Positions 21,078 to 30,800 of a DNA stretch of 64,000 nucleotides are shown here, one piece after another. The stretch is from the NCBI RefSeq assembly GCF_000219625.1, contig NC_018218.1, positions 2,294,001 to 2,358,000 of the forward strand, given 5' to 3'. Source of the DNA: Zymoseptoria tritici IPO323 (lineage: Eukaryota; Ascomycota; Dothideomycetes; Mycosphaerellales; Mycosphaerellaceae). The notes beneath the pieces were generated by a model. The model was not told the DNA's origin. It did not search any database and was given only the letters and a program-made list of their open reading frames with translations. Position numbers and translations under genes: made by a program. How positions within the stretch are numbered: position 1 is the first letter of the stretch; every line of letters starts with the position of its first letter.

Positions 21078-22056
21078 GCGTTGTTGATCTTCAACCCTTT
21101 GGACTACGGAAGCGAGTTTGATGCTTCCTTTTGATTCATTGTTAAGCTATGGCGTGCGTGATCACACGGCTGTCAGCAATTCTTTTGCCAAATTCCATAT
21201 GTCGAGGTTGTATTCACTCGAAATGGCGCTAGCGCTCGTGCGGTCCCTCTTTAGGCAGGAGCGAGGATCTTCGCCTGAGCCAAGACCTGAGCGTGGGTCT
21301 GTGTCCTGTCTTGCAACCTCGCAGATGTTGAGAGTCTGGATAGGAGGTCGATGGGTACAAAGCTGGGCCAAGGAACACATGCGTCGTCTTCGGCATAAGG
21401 CAACCCCAACGACGTCGGCGACCGCATTAGATCATCGACAATTCCGTCGTCCGACGGCGACTGCTGATAGATTGAGCATGTATCGATCAAGATGGAAGAC
21501 AGTATCGAAGAATATTTAAAGCGCTCGAAGATTGCATCTCAGAAGAAGCCGCTCACGTTGGAGGAGCGGCTCATCGTGTCTTCAGTACTCTAATGCCAAG
21601 AGTAAGCACCCTGAATGAGGCATTAGAGTAAGCACCCTGAATGATGGTACAGTAGAGAACATAAGGTAGACTCAGGTCGAAAGGTTGTGGACTATCCTTC
21701 ATTGACAGATGTATCCCTATTGACCCGGTCAAGTTCGTCCATACCAACTTACCAAGCCTCTCGGAGCGACAACGCTAGTGTGAATTCAGCCTCTACTTGA
21801 AACGTCATTGAAACAACGGCCACTCAGCCTCCTGACACTCATATTTGGGATCGAATCTAAGGCCCACCTTCCAATAGATTGACGTCGCTCCTGGTCGATC
21901 TGGAGAGAGCCTCTCGTTAACATCCGAACAGGACGACAACGTGCTCTAGGCGATAGTGAAGAATCGAAAGCACGGCACTTAGGCATTCGTGGGATGGCTG
22001 GATTCATTACGAAGGCCACTGGGTGATTCCAAGGTGCTGAAATCAATAGTCGCTCA
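21078..22056. other. intergenic with a small repeat structure
   Basis: No gene is supported; the 133-codon plus ORF at 21118 has no features. A repeat structure is at 21587-21644 (separate entry). Confidence 0.4.
21587..21644. repeat. 11-nt inverted repeat flanked by a 19-nt direct repeat
   Basis: ACTCTAATGCC (21587-21597) and GGCATTAGAGT (21619-21629) are exact inverted repeats around a 21-nt loop. The 19-mer GAGTAAGCACCCTGAATGA occurs at 21600-21618 and again at 21626-21644. The nested pattern resembles a small duplication or excision footprint. Confidence 0.7.
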
Positions 22057-23626
22057 TCAACGGATCATCCAGTACCCTCCACCGCTGTGGGAAGCAGCAT
22101 TAGCGTTCTGTGAATTTCACAAGCAAAGGCCAGATTACTCACACAAAAATGGCCAGCACAAGAGCCGTCAGTATACCAGCACCCGCGCGATCTGCCGTCG
22201 TGATAGTACCGCCATAATTGTCACCGCCTGCACTGTATCCTCGGCCTCCCGCATTGATATCGCCGACACTAGAAACATGTCAGCAGTCACCCCTTCACTT
22301 CAGCAGGATCTCCACATACGACGTCCCTCCAGTGCCATTGCCCAGCGGACCCAAAACCTCATCGATGAGATTCGACTGTATCACCTCCAGAGCATTCATC
22401 TGCTGTCCCACTCCATAGGTCCCATCATACCCGCCTTCATACCACCTCGTACCACACTTTGTCCCTGTCTCACCGCCAGTACACTGCGCCGCCGCAGCCT
22501 GAGCAGAAATTCGCATCAGCAGCATGACAATCTCGTACATCCACGGTGCGACTTTCGTCGACGCAGTCATCCACCGGGAGAGGTAGGCCTTGAAAGACGT
22601 CTGGTCCACATTACAATTCGCACTCGGCTCGCACGCCACCTCGAACATGATCTGGGAGTCTTCATAGAAAAAGGTGCGCTGAGCGGCTTCCAGTAAACCA
22701 CGGGCGTGTCTCTCCCACTTCGCCTGCTCTTCGCCTTCGGTCTGGTTCCACATGACGGCAGTCCCCAGGAGGTATACACCAACATTGTACGACCACTGGA
22801 TATGGTTGTAGTCGGTACAGTTGAGTGTGTCGTCGGATCCATCATAGACACCGAAGTTTGAGTTGTCGATCAGACCAACGTTGAAAGTCCAGTCGTACGC
22901 TTTAGCAGCCCATTCAAGGTATGTCGTGTTACCGGTGTACATTCCAAGGCGTGCGGCTAGGTTGAAGAAGCAGCCGTTCGTGATGGAATTCTTGTAAGAG
23001 TACCCGTTGTTGAAAGCGAAGATTTGCCATTTCAGACCGCCGCCACACGTCTCCGTGTTCCAGCGAGGGTATTGTGTGTTGAAGACGCCCTGACGAGGAT
23101 CGTCAGTCAGTCTTGTCGACCAGCTTTCAGCCTTCGAAAACATACCTGTGCTAACGCCAGCCATTGCGGTTGATCTTCAGGCGGATTTGGAAAGTTGACT
23201 TCCGCTGCAGTCATCGCAGTCAAGGCCCAAAAGGCCTGATCATCGTTTCCTGTCTACATTAGCATTGAGAAGATAATCACCGTTCGCATGCTCGATACCC
23301 AACGACTTGGTATGATTGGGCTCCATAAAGTCTCTGTTGGGTCCCACCTGAAAGGTGATGCCCTGGGTCGTGATCTCATTATATGTGTCATCGCCGGTAT
23401 AGTACCAATAATCGATCAGAGAACCAAACATTGCGCCTGCAGCCCACCAGTAGTACGGATCAGGTAACATGCCCGGAGATTGGCCCGTCTCATTGCCAGA
23501 ATACCAATCGACCAGATCCCAGGCCACAGTCTTCGCTGCAGCTTTGATGGATTCGGGATCGTCGACATCGAGCTCTATGGCTTGGACAGATTCGAGCAAA
23601 GCGACCAGCAATAGTCGGGGCCTCAT
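22057..23626 (-). CDS. GH76 (Dfg5/Dcw1-type) endo-1,6-alpha-mannosidase/transglycosylase, GPI-anchored
   Basis: Five exons, 23626-23299, 23249-23146, 23089-22320, 22268-22143 and 22084-22057, give 451 residues in consistent phase. An N-terminal signal peptide ([16 protein letters not shown]) precedes the GH76 domain. Landmarks are [20 protein letters not shown], the catalytic Asp pair in GNDDQAFW (about residues 110-117), [21 protein letters not shown] and [18 protein letters not shown]. The tail (GGDNYGG, then [20 protein letters not shown]) is a small-residue GPI-anchor signal. Family members act at the plasma membrane and wall, linking GPI mannoproteins to wall glucan. The first intron was set to donor GTATCG (49 nt), because the alternative donor 18 nt downstream would leave a 31-nt intron. 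The last 28-nt exon rests on splice signals and on the usual tail shape. Confidence 0.9.
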
Positions 23627-24530
23627 CTTTGGGTCGCGCAGGGGGTTGTCGTATGGAGTATTAACAAGAGACACCTAAAGAACTGAAAGAGAGGAACAGC
23701 AACGACTTCAGGAGTCTTGAGTGCTTACGACGACTTTCCTACCTAAGAACCAGCTAAGCATTCGCTGCTATGATGAGTATAGTGGTTCAAACGAGCCTCA
23801 GCGCTCGGCTGCCAATATAAGCTTGGAAAATAGCAGTGAAGTGGAACAGCGCAGGCGGAGTGGCAGTGCAACGCAGAGCGCCCAGCAGCGACAGACTGCG
23901 TCTCCTGTGGACTTACTCCCTCGTTGTCTGAGTCGGTCCGCTCGGACCGTCCGTCGCAGTGGTGTTAGTCTAGCTGCGAAGGACGAGAGTGGGCAATATT
24001 GCGGCCCTTCATGTAGTCATGCCGCGTAGACACAAGGTATATCGCCCGGGGAGCGGTGGATGTGAAGACGATCGATCGGGTTGGTGCATGCCAATGTTGT
24101 TTGCCGCGCCGGCTCAGCAGTTGGCGCGCGGCAATGACCACGACTCAAGAATGTCTTCCGCGGAGCATAGATAAATGCAAGCAGAGCATGGACACATCTC
24201 GGTCGCCTTGGGCGCTGCACGACGTGCGCAGCGTTTCGAGATCAAAGCTCGGGGTATGCATTTGACGAGTGAGGTCGAAGAAGGAGAGTTTGATTCACGA
24301 TCTCACGCCCGCTTGTATGCAGAGTCTTGGCGCAAGATCTGAGATGCAAGGGACAGAACAACGTCTTTCAGCACATCAACAAGTCACTGCGTCTGCTAAG
24401 GACACATTTTATACGTCTTCCTACGCCGCTGAGAAATAATGTTCTTGCTGTAAGCTCTTTGAGGGCTTAGCTTGAGCAACTGTCTCGCCGCAAAAGACAG
24501 GAGCCTTCCTTGGGGTATAGCATATATTCT
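23627..24530. other. intergenic, no gene supported
   Basis: Holds the promoter side of the GH76 gene and the 3' flank of the MTA phosphorylase gene. ORFs are short and featureless. Confidence 0.4.
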
Positions 24531-25524
24531 CTACTCGTAGTAACCCGGGAAGAGCCATGTGAGCTTTTCCTTTGCCTCCTTACCTCGTCCAGCCGGTGCA
24601 GTCATGCTACCAGCAAACTTCGTCTGTCCCTCCAAGTGCTTCGCAAGGACGACATCGCTATGCTGCTCATTGCTCAACTCATCCAGCACACTCCCGACGA
24701 AGCGTCTCGCATTCTCGGCATTGGCCTTCATGTGTCCCATAACCATCTCGACCGTCACGTCGCCCTCGGCCTCGTGCCAGCAGTCATAATCCGTGCTCAT
24801 GCAAATCATCTGGTATGCGATCTCCGCCTCCTTCGCAAGCTTGGCCTCTGGCAGAGCAGACATGTTGATGACCGTGCCTCCCCATGCTCGGTACATGTTG
24901 CTTTCGGCTCGTGTTGAGAATTGAGGTCCTTCCATGCAGACCACAGTTCCCTTGTCGTGCAGTCGCACACCCTCACCACTCAGGCTGTGTCCGCAGCGAC
25001 GCACAATCTCGCCGACCTTCGCATCGAAAGGATCCGCAAAACCGACATGACCGACCATACCGCCCTCGAAGAAGGTGAATGGACGGATGCCCTTGGTGCG
25101 GTCGATGATCTGGTCTGGAACGACAAAGTCTCTGGGCTTGACCTCCTCTTGCAGACTACCCACTGCTGAAAAAGCAATGATAGTCCTCACGCCAATCTTT
25201 CGTAGAGCTGCAATGTTGGCCCGAGCTGGGACCTCATGGGGTGCGATTTCGTGGTGCAGTCCATGGCGGGAGAGGAAGGCCACGGCAATCGGCTTGCCCG
25301 TCGAGGGCGACGGGTGGTGGAGGATCGAGATCGGGGAAGAAGGAGTGCCCCATGGTGTCGTTGGCTTGAGTGTCGCGACGTGTGTGAAGTTTGGGAGAGA
25401 TTGGAGACCAGTCCCGCCGATCACAGCGATTGAGACTGGTTCTGCGTCGCTGATGTTAGCCGCGTGAACATGAGAAAGGATACAGGCAGCTGGTACCGTC
25501 GTAACTATCCGCAACGTTTGACAT
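24531..25524 (-). CDS. MEU1: S-methyl-5'-thioadenosine phosphorylase
   Basis: Two exons, 25524-25497 and 25441-24531, give 312 residues. Exon 1 encodes MSNVADSYD; the intron begins GTACCA, has branch GGCTAAC and ends GACGCAG. A longer single-exon reading from 25514 is open but starts with unrelated sequence, so the spliced start is preferred. Motifs of the PNP/MTAP family are complete: IGGTGL, SRHG-LHHEIAPHEVPARANI, VVPDQIIDRTKGIRPFTFFE, VCMEGPQFSTRAESNMYR and INMSALPEAKLAKEAEIAY. The enzyme splits 5'-methylthioadenosine with phosphate to adenine and methylthioribose-1-phosphate, the first step of methionine salvage after polyamine synthesis. It acts in the cytosol and nucleus as a trimer. 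Confidence 0.95.
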
Positions 25525-25959
25525 CTTGCGGAATCCTATGTGTATATTTCGTGAAAGTCGCAAAGGAAGTCGTGCTATGAAGCTCATGAACTTTTTGAAA
25601 GTCAGTGGAGGGGAGCTTTTATTTTGAGACCCTCGATGGCGTCAATTCACGATCAAGGCCCACGTGCAAAATGCTGCTCGACCGTGGTTCGAAAGTGTTT
25701 AGCTGGCGATATCTATGGGAAACGTGGCGCACTGGTGTCCTCTAGTCACAGAGTGTCCTTCAACACGGTCAAGCCGAAGGACTGTCAGCACAGTGAACTG
25801 GAGAGCTGTTGTTTTGCACATCAACGACATGAAGCTGTCCACTTGTATAGGCAGTATGCTTGATCGAGTGTTCCGTATTCCATGTGCAGCGCTGTATGCC
25901 AATCATTCAATCGTGAAAGATAACGCCGTATGCTTGATGCTCATGCCAACCCGCGCAGT
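25525..25959. other. intergenic, no gene supported
   Basis: Short gap between the MTAP promoter and the 3' end of the CREG-like gene. Confidence 0.4.
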
Positions 25960-26745
25960 CTATAACCATTCTCTCCACCAGCCCTTCTCTTTGTGTTTCT
26001 TCTCGCCCGGCAGCTTCGCCTCCATGATCTCCGCCATAGTGAGATTGTTCCACATGTCCATGGGCAACCATCCTATCCTCGCACGATCTCCGAATCCTCC
26101 CAGCCAGTAGACGTGGTCCACCACCAGTTGAACGTACTTCGCGCTATGAATTGGATTTCCAGGTTGCCACAACGCACTGTCCGGGTGCGACCGCATAAAG
26201 CACTCCTGTATCGAGAGCTCCTCCATCTTCTCCTGCGAGACTGGCTCGAGGTGTCCATGTAACGACATGCGTGGCAAGGCGACAGGTGTGTGAGGTGTAG
26301 AGAAGTCGTCGTCATCGTCGGACCACATCGAGTAAGTCATCTTCCGCTGCGGCCACCATCGTATACTTAGACTGATGTTGGAGCCGGCGTTGTAGTTCCT
26401 GTACGGTGTGGCAACACTGAGGCTGAGAAAGACTGGACTCCCAGGATCGCAATCCGCATAGTACTCCATCAATCCGATCGGAGAGCCAGCTACAGCTGAG
26501 GGGCGGTTCTCAAGAGTCTCGACACCATCTTGCTGGTCTCCTTCCGAAAAAGCAGTCACGAGATCACCAAGATTTGTAAGGTGTAGTATCTTTCTGGCCA
26601 TCGCAGTAGACTCTCGCCATGTCGGTATGCGGAAGTCATTGTTATGAACGGGCGGATTCGACAAGATCTGCTGAGGCTGCGCATGAGGCACAGATTTCGC
26701 CGACGCTCCAGCCAGAAGCCCAGCAACAATTGCGTGTAGTCTCAT
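25960..26745 (-). CDS. secreted CREG-like protein (FMN-binding split-barrel fold)
   Basis: Single exon, 261 residues from the Met at 26745 (MRLHAIVAGLLAGASAKSVP, a signal peptide). The open frame extends 27 codons upstream, but that part is not secretion-like. The body matches the fungal CREG family: ESTAMARKILHLTNLGDLVT at the start of the barrel, then GSPIGLMEYYADCDPGSPVF. Later come SIQECFMRSHPDSALWQPGN and DHVYWLGGFGDRARIGWLPM near the end. Family members adopt a pyridoxamine-oxidase-like fold but generally lack oxidase activity; fungal roles are unknown. It is divergent from the eS30 gene with about 330 bp between the two starts, so they share a promoter region. Confidence 0.82.
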   Translation of the reverse strand: MRLHAIVAGLLAGASAKSVPHAQPQQILSNPPVHNNDFRIPTWRESTAMARKILHLTNLGDLVTAFSEGDQQDGVETLENRPSAVAGSPIGLMEYYADCDPGSPVFLSLSVATPYRNYNAGSNISLSIRWWPQRKMTYSMWSDDDDDFSTPHTPVALPRMSLHGHLEPVSQEKMEELSIQECFMRSHPDSALWQPGNPIHSAKYVQLVVDHVYWLGGFGDRARIGWLPMDMWNNLTMAEIMEAKLPGEKKHKEKGWWREWL

Positions 26746-27073
26746 GGCGGTAGTGTGTGGGAGGAAGATGAGGCGTAAGAGCTTCCAGGTTGTTGATGAT
26801 CCCATCACCTCACTCATCGAGGGCACGTCTCACGTGATGCCAAGACTAACGGTCTGAATTTGGATTGCACACCCACCTCGCTCCTTCCGCTCTGCTCAGC
26901 GACCAACACCTCTACAACGACGAAGTCATCACCCAGCGAAGTGTGAGTTGTCCCATCATCTCCATCACACCATACCACGATACCTCAAATCCACGAGTCG
27001 CTCCAACACCGCGCACAGCACGACTGACATCTCATTCGCCACCGCAGTAACCGAAACTCGCCAAACCGCAATC
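26746..27073. promoter_or_regulatory. shared promoter / eS30 5' leader with probable 5' UTR intron
   Basis: Bidirectional region between the CREG-like and eS30 genes. A likely 5' UTR intron of eS30 runs 26943-27047: donor GTGAGT, branch GACTGAC, acceptor CACCGCAG. Leader introns are common in fungal ribosomal protein genes. Confidence 0.5.
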
Positions 27074-27339
27074 ATGGGAAAAGTCCACGGATCCCTCGCG
27101 CGTGCCGGAAAGGTCAAGGCTCAGACACCAAAGGTACGGAAGCATCACGGACAGACACTCGAGATGGGACATGAGCACAGAATCTGACAGGACATTTCAT
27201 CACACAGGTCGAGCCTCAGGAGAAGAAGAAGACCCCCAAGGGCCGCGCCAAGAAGCGCCTCACATACGTCCGCCGCTTCGTCAACGTCACCATGACCGGC
27301 GGCAAGAGGAAGATGAACCCCAACCCAGGCGCGGCATAG
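27074..27339 (+). CDS. RPS30: 40S ribosomal protein eS30
   Basis: Two exons, 27074-27133 and 27208-27339, give 63 residues. The N-terminus [20 protein letters not shown] is the conserved eS30 start and the second exon has [19 protein letters not shown] and [10 protein letters not shown]. The intron begins GTACGG and ends CACACAG at phase 0. As in other fungi it is not fused to a ubiquitin-like protein. It is a component of the small ribosomal subunit near the decoding side. Confidence 0.96.
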
Positions 27340-27838
27340 ATGGAATGAGCGAAGATGGAATGAGGATTGGGGAGTGGGCGACGGCAATACACGGAAACGA
27401 AACGATCGGCGGATGAGATTTGCGGTGGACAATCGTGACAATCGGCGTTGTGGAGCTTCTTTCTGTGGCAGGATGTCTCGAGAGTGCGCCTTTGGGATGG
27501 AACAGATTCTACGGCTGCTTGAAGATGGGACCCGCCATTTCTTTCACGAAACGGAGGGAACGGCTTATGTATCGGCTGTGGCTATATCCCAGTCACTCGA
27601 ATTGCAGACGCTTCTCCACAACCAATGTTTCAAGCGAAGTGATGACAGTGTTGGTCAAGGTCTTGATCATGGTCAAAAAGGACAACCTATGATACAAGGG
27701 AACAAGTGCAAGTTTTCACTGTGGCATTGAATGTCTACTGACAAACGACAAGGTCACCAATTCCTTCACGCTTTGAGCGCCAGACACCACCATCGCCATG
27801 AACGCCGCCGACCAAGAACACCAGACGCCTCCCAAGAG
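27340..27838. other. convergent intergenic region
   Basis: Holds the 3' ends of the eS30 gene and of the minus-strand RRM gene. The ORFs here are short and featureless. Confidence 0.4.
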
Positions 27839-30800
27839 CTACGCCGACTTGTTCTTCGCAGCCCGCTTCATCTCTTCCTCGCGCTTCTCCATCTCGCGCA
27901 GCTTCTGCTTCGACTTCTCCACCTCGGGACTCACCTCCTGCACATCAGGAGCACCCTCAATCGTCTTCACCGGCGTCTCTGGAGGCTCCTCCCTCGCAGC
28001 CTTCCGCGCGGTCCTCAAAAAGAGGGTCTGGCCCTTTGGGATGGTTGTGTACAAGAGTGCATCAAACGATGACTCCGACGTCTTCACCACATCCTTCTCG
28101 TTGATCGCAAAGATCTGTGTCACACCAGACTCCGTCTCATCGCTGTCGGCGTCATCGTCGCCGATAGCCCGATAGCCGCGCTGTGCTTGCCTCGGCAGGC
28201 GCGGTGGGCCCATGGCAGAATTACCACCTTGCTGACGGTCGACGACTTCGACTTCCCCAGAAACCACATCTTTGCCCAAGTACTCGTGAATTGGCGTGAC
28301 CGTTGGGTCGATGGAGTCGTTCACCGCGTGGCCCATCTGCGTCAGCTCGGCCGTGGCATTGCCCTGCTTGTTTCTCGCCTTCGACTTTTTCTTCTTCTTC
28401 TTGGGCTTGGATTCTCCGTCGCCGGGAGATGAACCTGCAGCGGGGAATGGATCAATACCCAAGTCTGAGATGCCCAGGCCAGGTACTGACTCGCTCATGT
28501 TTGCGTCCTGCTGCTCGTGCGCATGATCTGACTTGGTGTCAGCGGCAGCCGTGGCTCCAACACCCTCGTTCAGCGTGATAGACGGCACATCGTCTGGAGT
28601 GGCCTCATTTGGCTTCTTCGTTGACTTGGGCGACTGGCCCAAGCCGAGGTACGCCTTCATAGTTCCAATCACCCCACGAGCCGGAGATGCTGGTGCAGAA
28701 ACGGAGTCGTCCTTGGGAGTGGAGATTTGTGCCTTCTCTTCCTGCAATTTGGCCTTGCCAGCGCTCTTGCTGGTCTTGTTATTCTCCGTATTATCCTTCA
28801 TGGTGTTGAGGACTCCACCACCCTTCTCGACAGGCTGATCAGCAGCGCCAGACTTATCCGACTTCTGCTCAATCTTCACCTCAGCGAATGACTGAAGCTT
28901 CTGTGACGAATGAGTCTCAGTTGTGGCGCTCACGCTCCTGCTGTTCTCGCTCAATGTGGTCATGGCCAGAGATCGACCGCGCACACTGCCTCCCTTCTTG
29001 GGCAACTTCTTCTTGTTTGGCTTTGAAAACAAGCTTAGTGACTCGGTCTTCGCGGGACCCTTCTCCTTCAACTCCTTCTTGAGCTGCTTCTTCGACTTGA
29101 CCTCAGGAGTCGGATCTCCGATCATGGGAGTACTCGGAGCGGTGACAAATCCTGCGGCAGAGTCTTCCAGAGCGGAGGACTGCGAGATTGTGCGCTGCAG
29201 GTCATCGGCTTGAGTCGATATCTTCGAAGCCACTTCTGCAGGGTCGCCACCGGCTTTGCTCAAGCTTGGAGTGCTACGCGAGGCCAAAGCCTGCGCAGAA
29301 GGGACTGCGACCGCTGTAGAGTGCTTGCGGACTTCTGACAGAGCAGCTTTGGGCGTATCTGGAGAAGCGGAGCGTGACACGGCCTGCTTGTCGCCCTTCT
29401 CCGATTGAGCGGACTTGGCGTCATCTGCATCGTCGACAGTCTTGGGTGATACCGGCTCGACTTGTGCTGGTGATCCAGGAGAGGTCTCATTGTTAGCTTC
29501 CGGATGAGGAGAAGCTTGAAGCTCAAAGACTTCAGTTGTTGCTGAACAAGCATTGTCCGTCGAGCCCGAGGGTGCAGCGTCTGTCTCCAAGGTCTTGGAG
29601 ATGTCTGCAGCTGGCTGGTCGTTTGGAGTGAAGACTGAGTTGTCGACTCCAGGGGTCTCCGCCTTGCTATCGAGAGTGTCGTTGATATCTTCAGACATCG
29701 ACGTAGTCTTTGACCCGGGAGATGGCGGAGCAGGAGCGACTTCAGTGGACGTCTTCTCGACGTTGCTCGTCTTGACTTCGTTATCGAATGTAATCTCTGC
29801 TTTATGCTGCTGCACAGTCGCAGCATCGTCATCCTCGACAGCCTTGACGTCTGCAAGCTCAGATCGCTCCGAGGAGAATTCAGGAACAGCATTGATGTCT
29901 TGCGTCTTCGCATCGTTCGAGATATGCGGAGTGTCGCTGTGTGCAGCGGCAGTCTCGCCGGCAGATTTGATGACTGACCCCTCCTTCTTGTTACCCTCAC
30001 CCTTCTCGCTCATGGAGGTGATCTTTGCCAATTCGGCGTTGCCAACAGCGTCTGCGACCGGCGTTGCTTCAGCAGTAGTGGCGTCGATAGCTGGCAGAGA
30101 ATTCTTCGACTCGGCAGCCTTGTGGAGGATAACCTCGCTCGGTCCAGAATCCTTTCTATCCGCTTTGCTGTTGCCGGTCTTCTTGCCGGTCTTCTGATTC
30201 TTGCTCTTGTGCTTCTTGATAGTTCCACCATGCGGAGCTGGGTTCGAAGCGACGACACCACCGGAAAGAGCATCGGCGCCCAGTTCTGCTGGCGCATCAG
30301 AGTCGAATGCAGGACGCGGAGCATCAGATAGATGGCGGTCTTGATGATGATCCGCGAAGCCTGGAGGTGCGGAGATGGCAGATGGGCCAAGGACGGGCAT
30401 GTTGTACCCATGGTTATGCGAAAGCTTGCGGGCGATGAACCTACGATCAGGATCGTAGTGATTTTGAGCGTTCTCAACCATGAAGTGAGGTCCACCAATC
30501 CAGGATCCATGGCGCTGGCTGAGTGCACGACGCGCACTGTCGACATCCGAGAGGCGGACATGGAACATTTGAAAGTGCTCCTGCGCCGGGTGCTGAGAAG
30601 TGTACTGTGCTTTACTGTAGATGTCGACCACTTCGCCGAATTGAGCAAACCATGCTCCAACATCTGCAAGTGACGTAGTGACTGGGACACCAAAGACGAT
30701 GAGCTGGTTTGCAGAAGTGCAGTCCGTCCCAATGGCGTACTTGGTGCAGCCGCACGGGACGTACGACTCGAAAGTAGACGGCCGGCGGTGATGTTGAGGA

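Noticed and set aside
23250..23280. 31-nt intron (donor GTGATT) in the GH76 gene
   Set aside because: Too short for fungal splicing; the donor GTATCG 18 nt upstream gives a 49-nt intron and a better GNDDQ motif.
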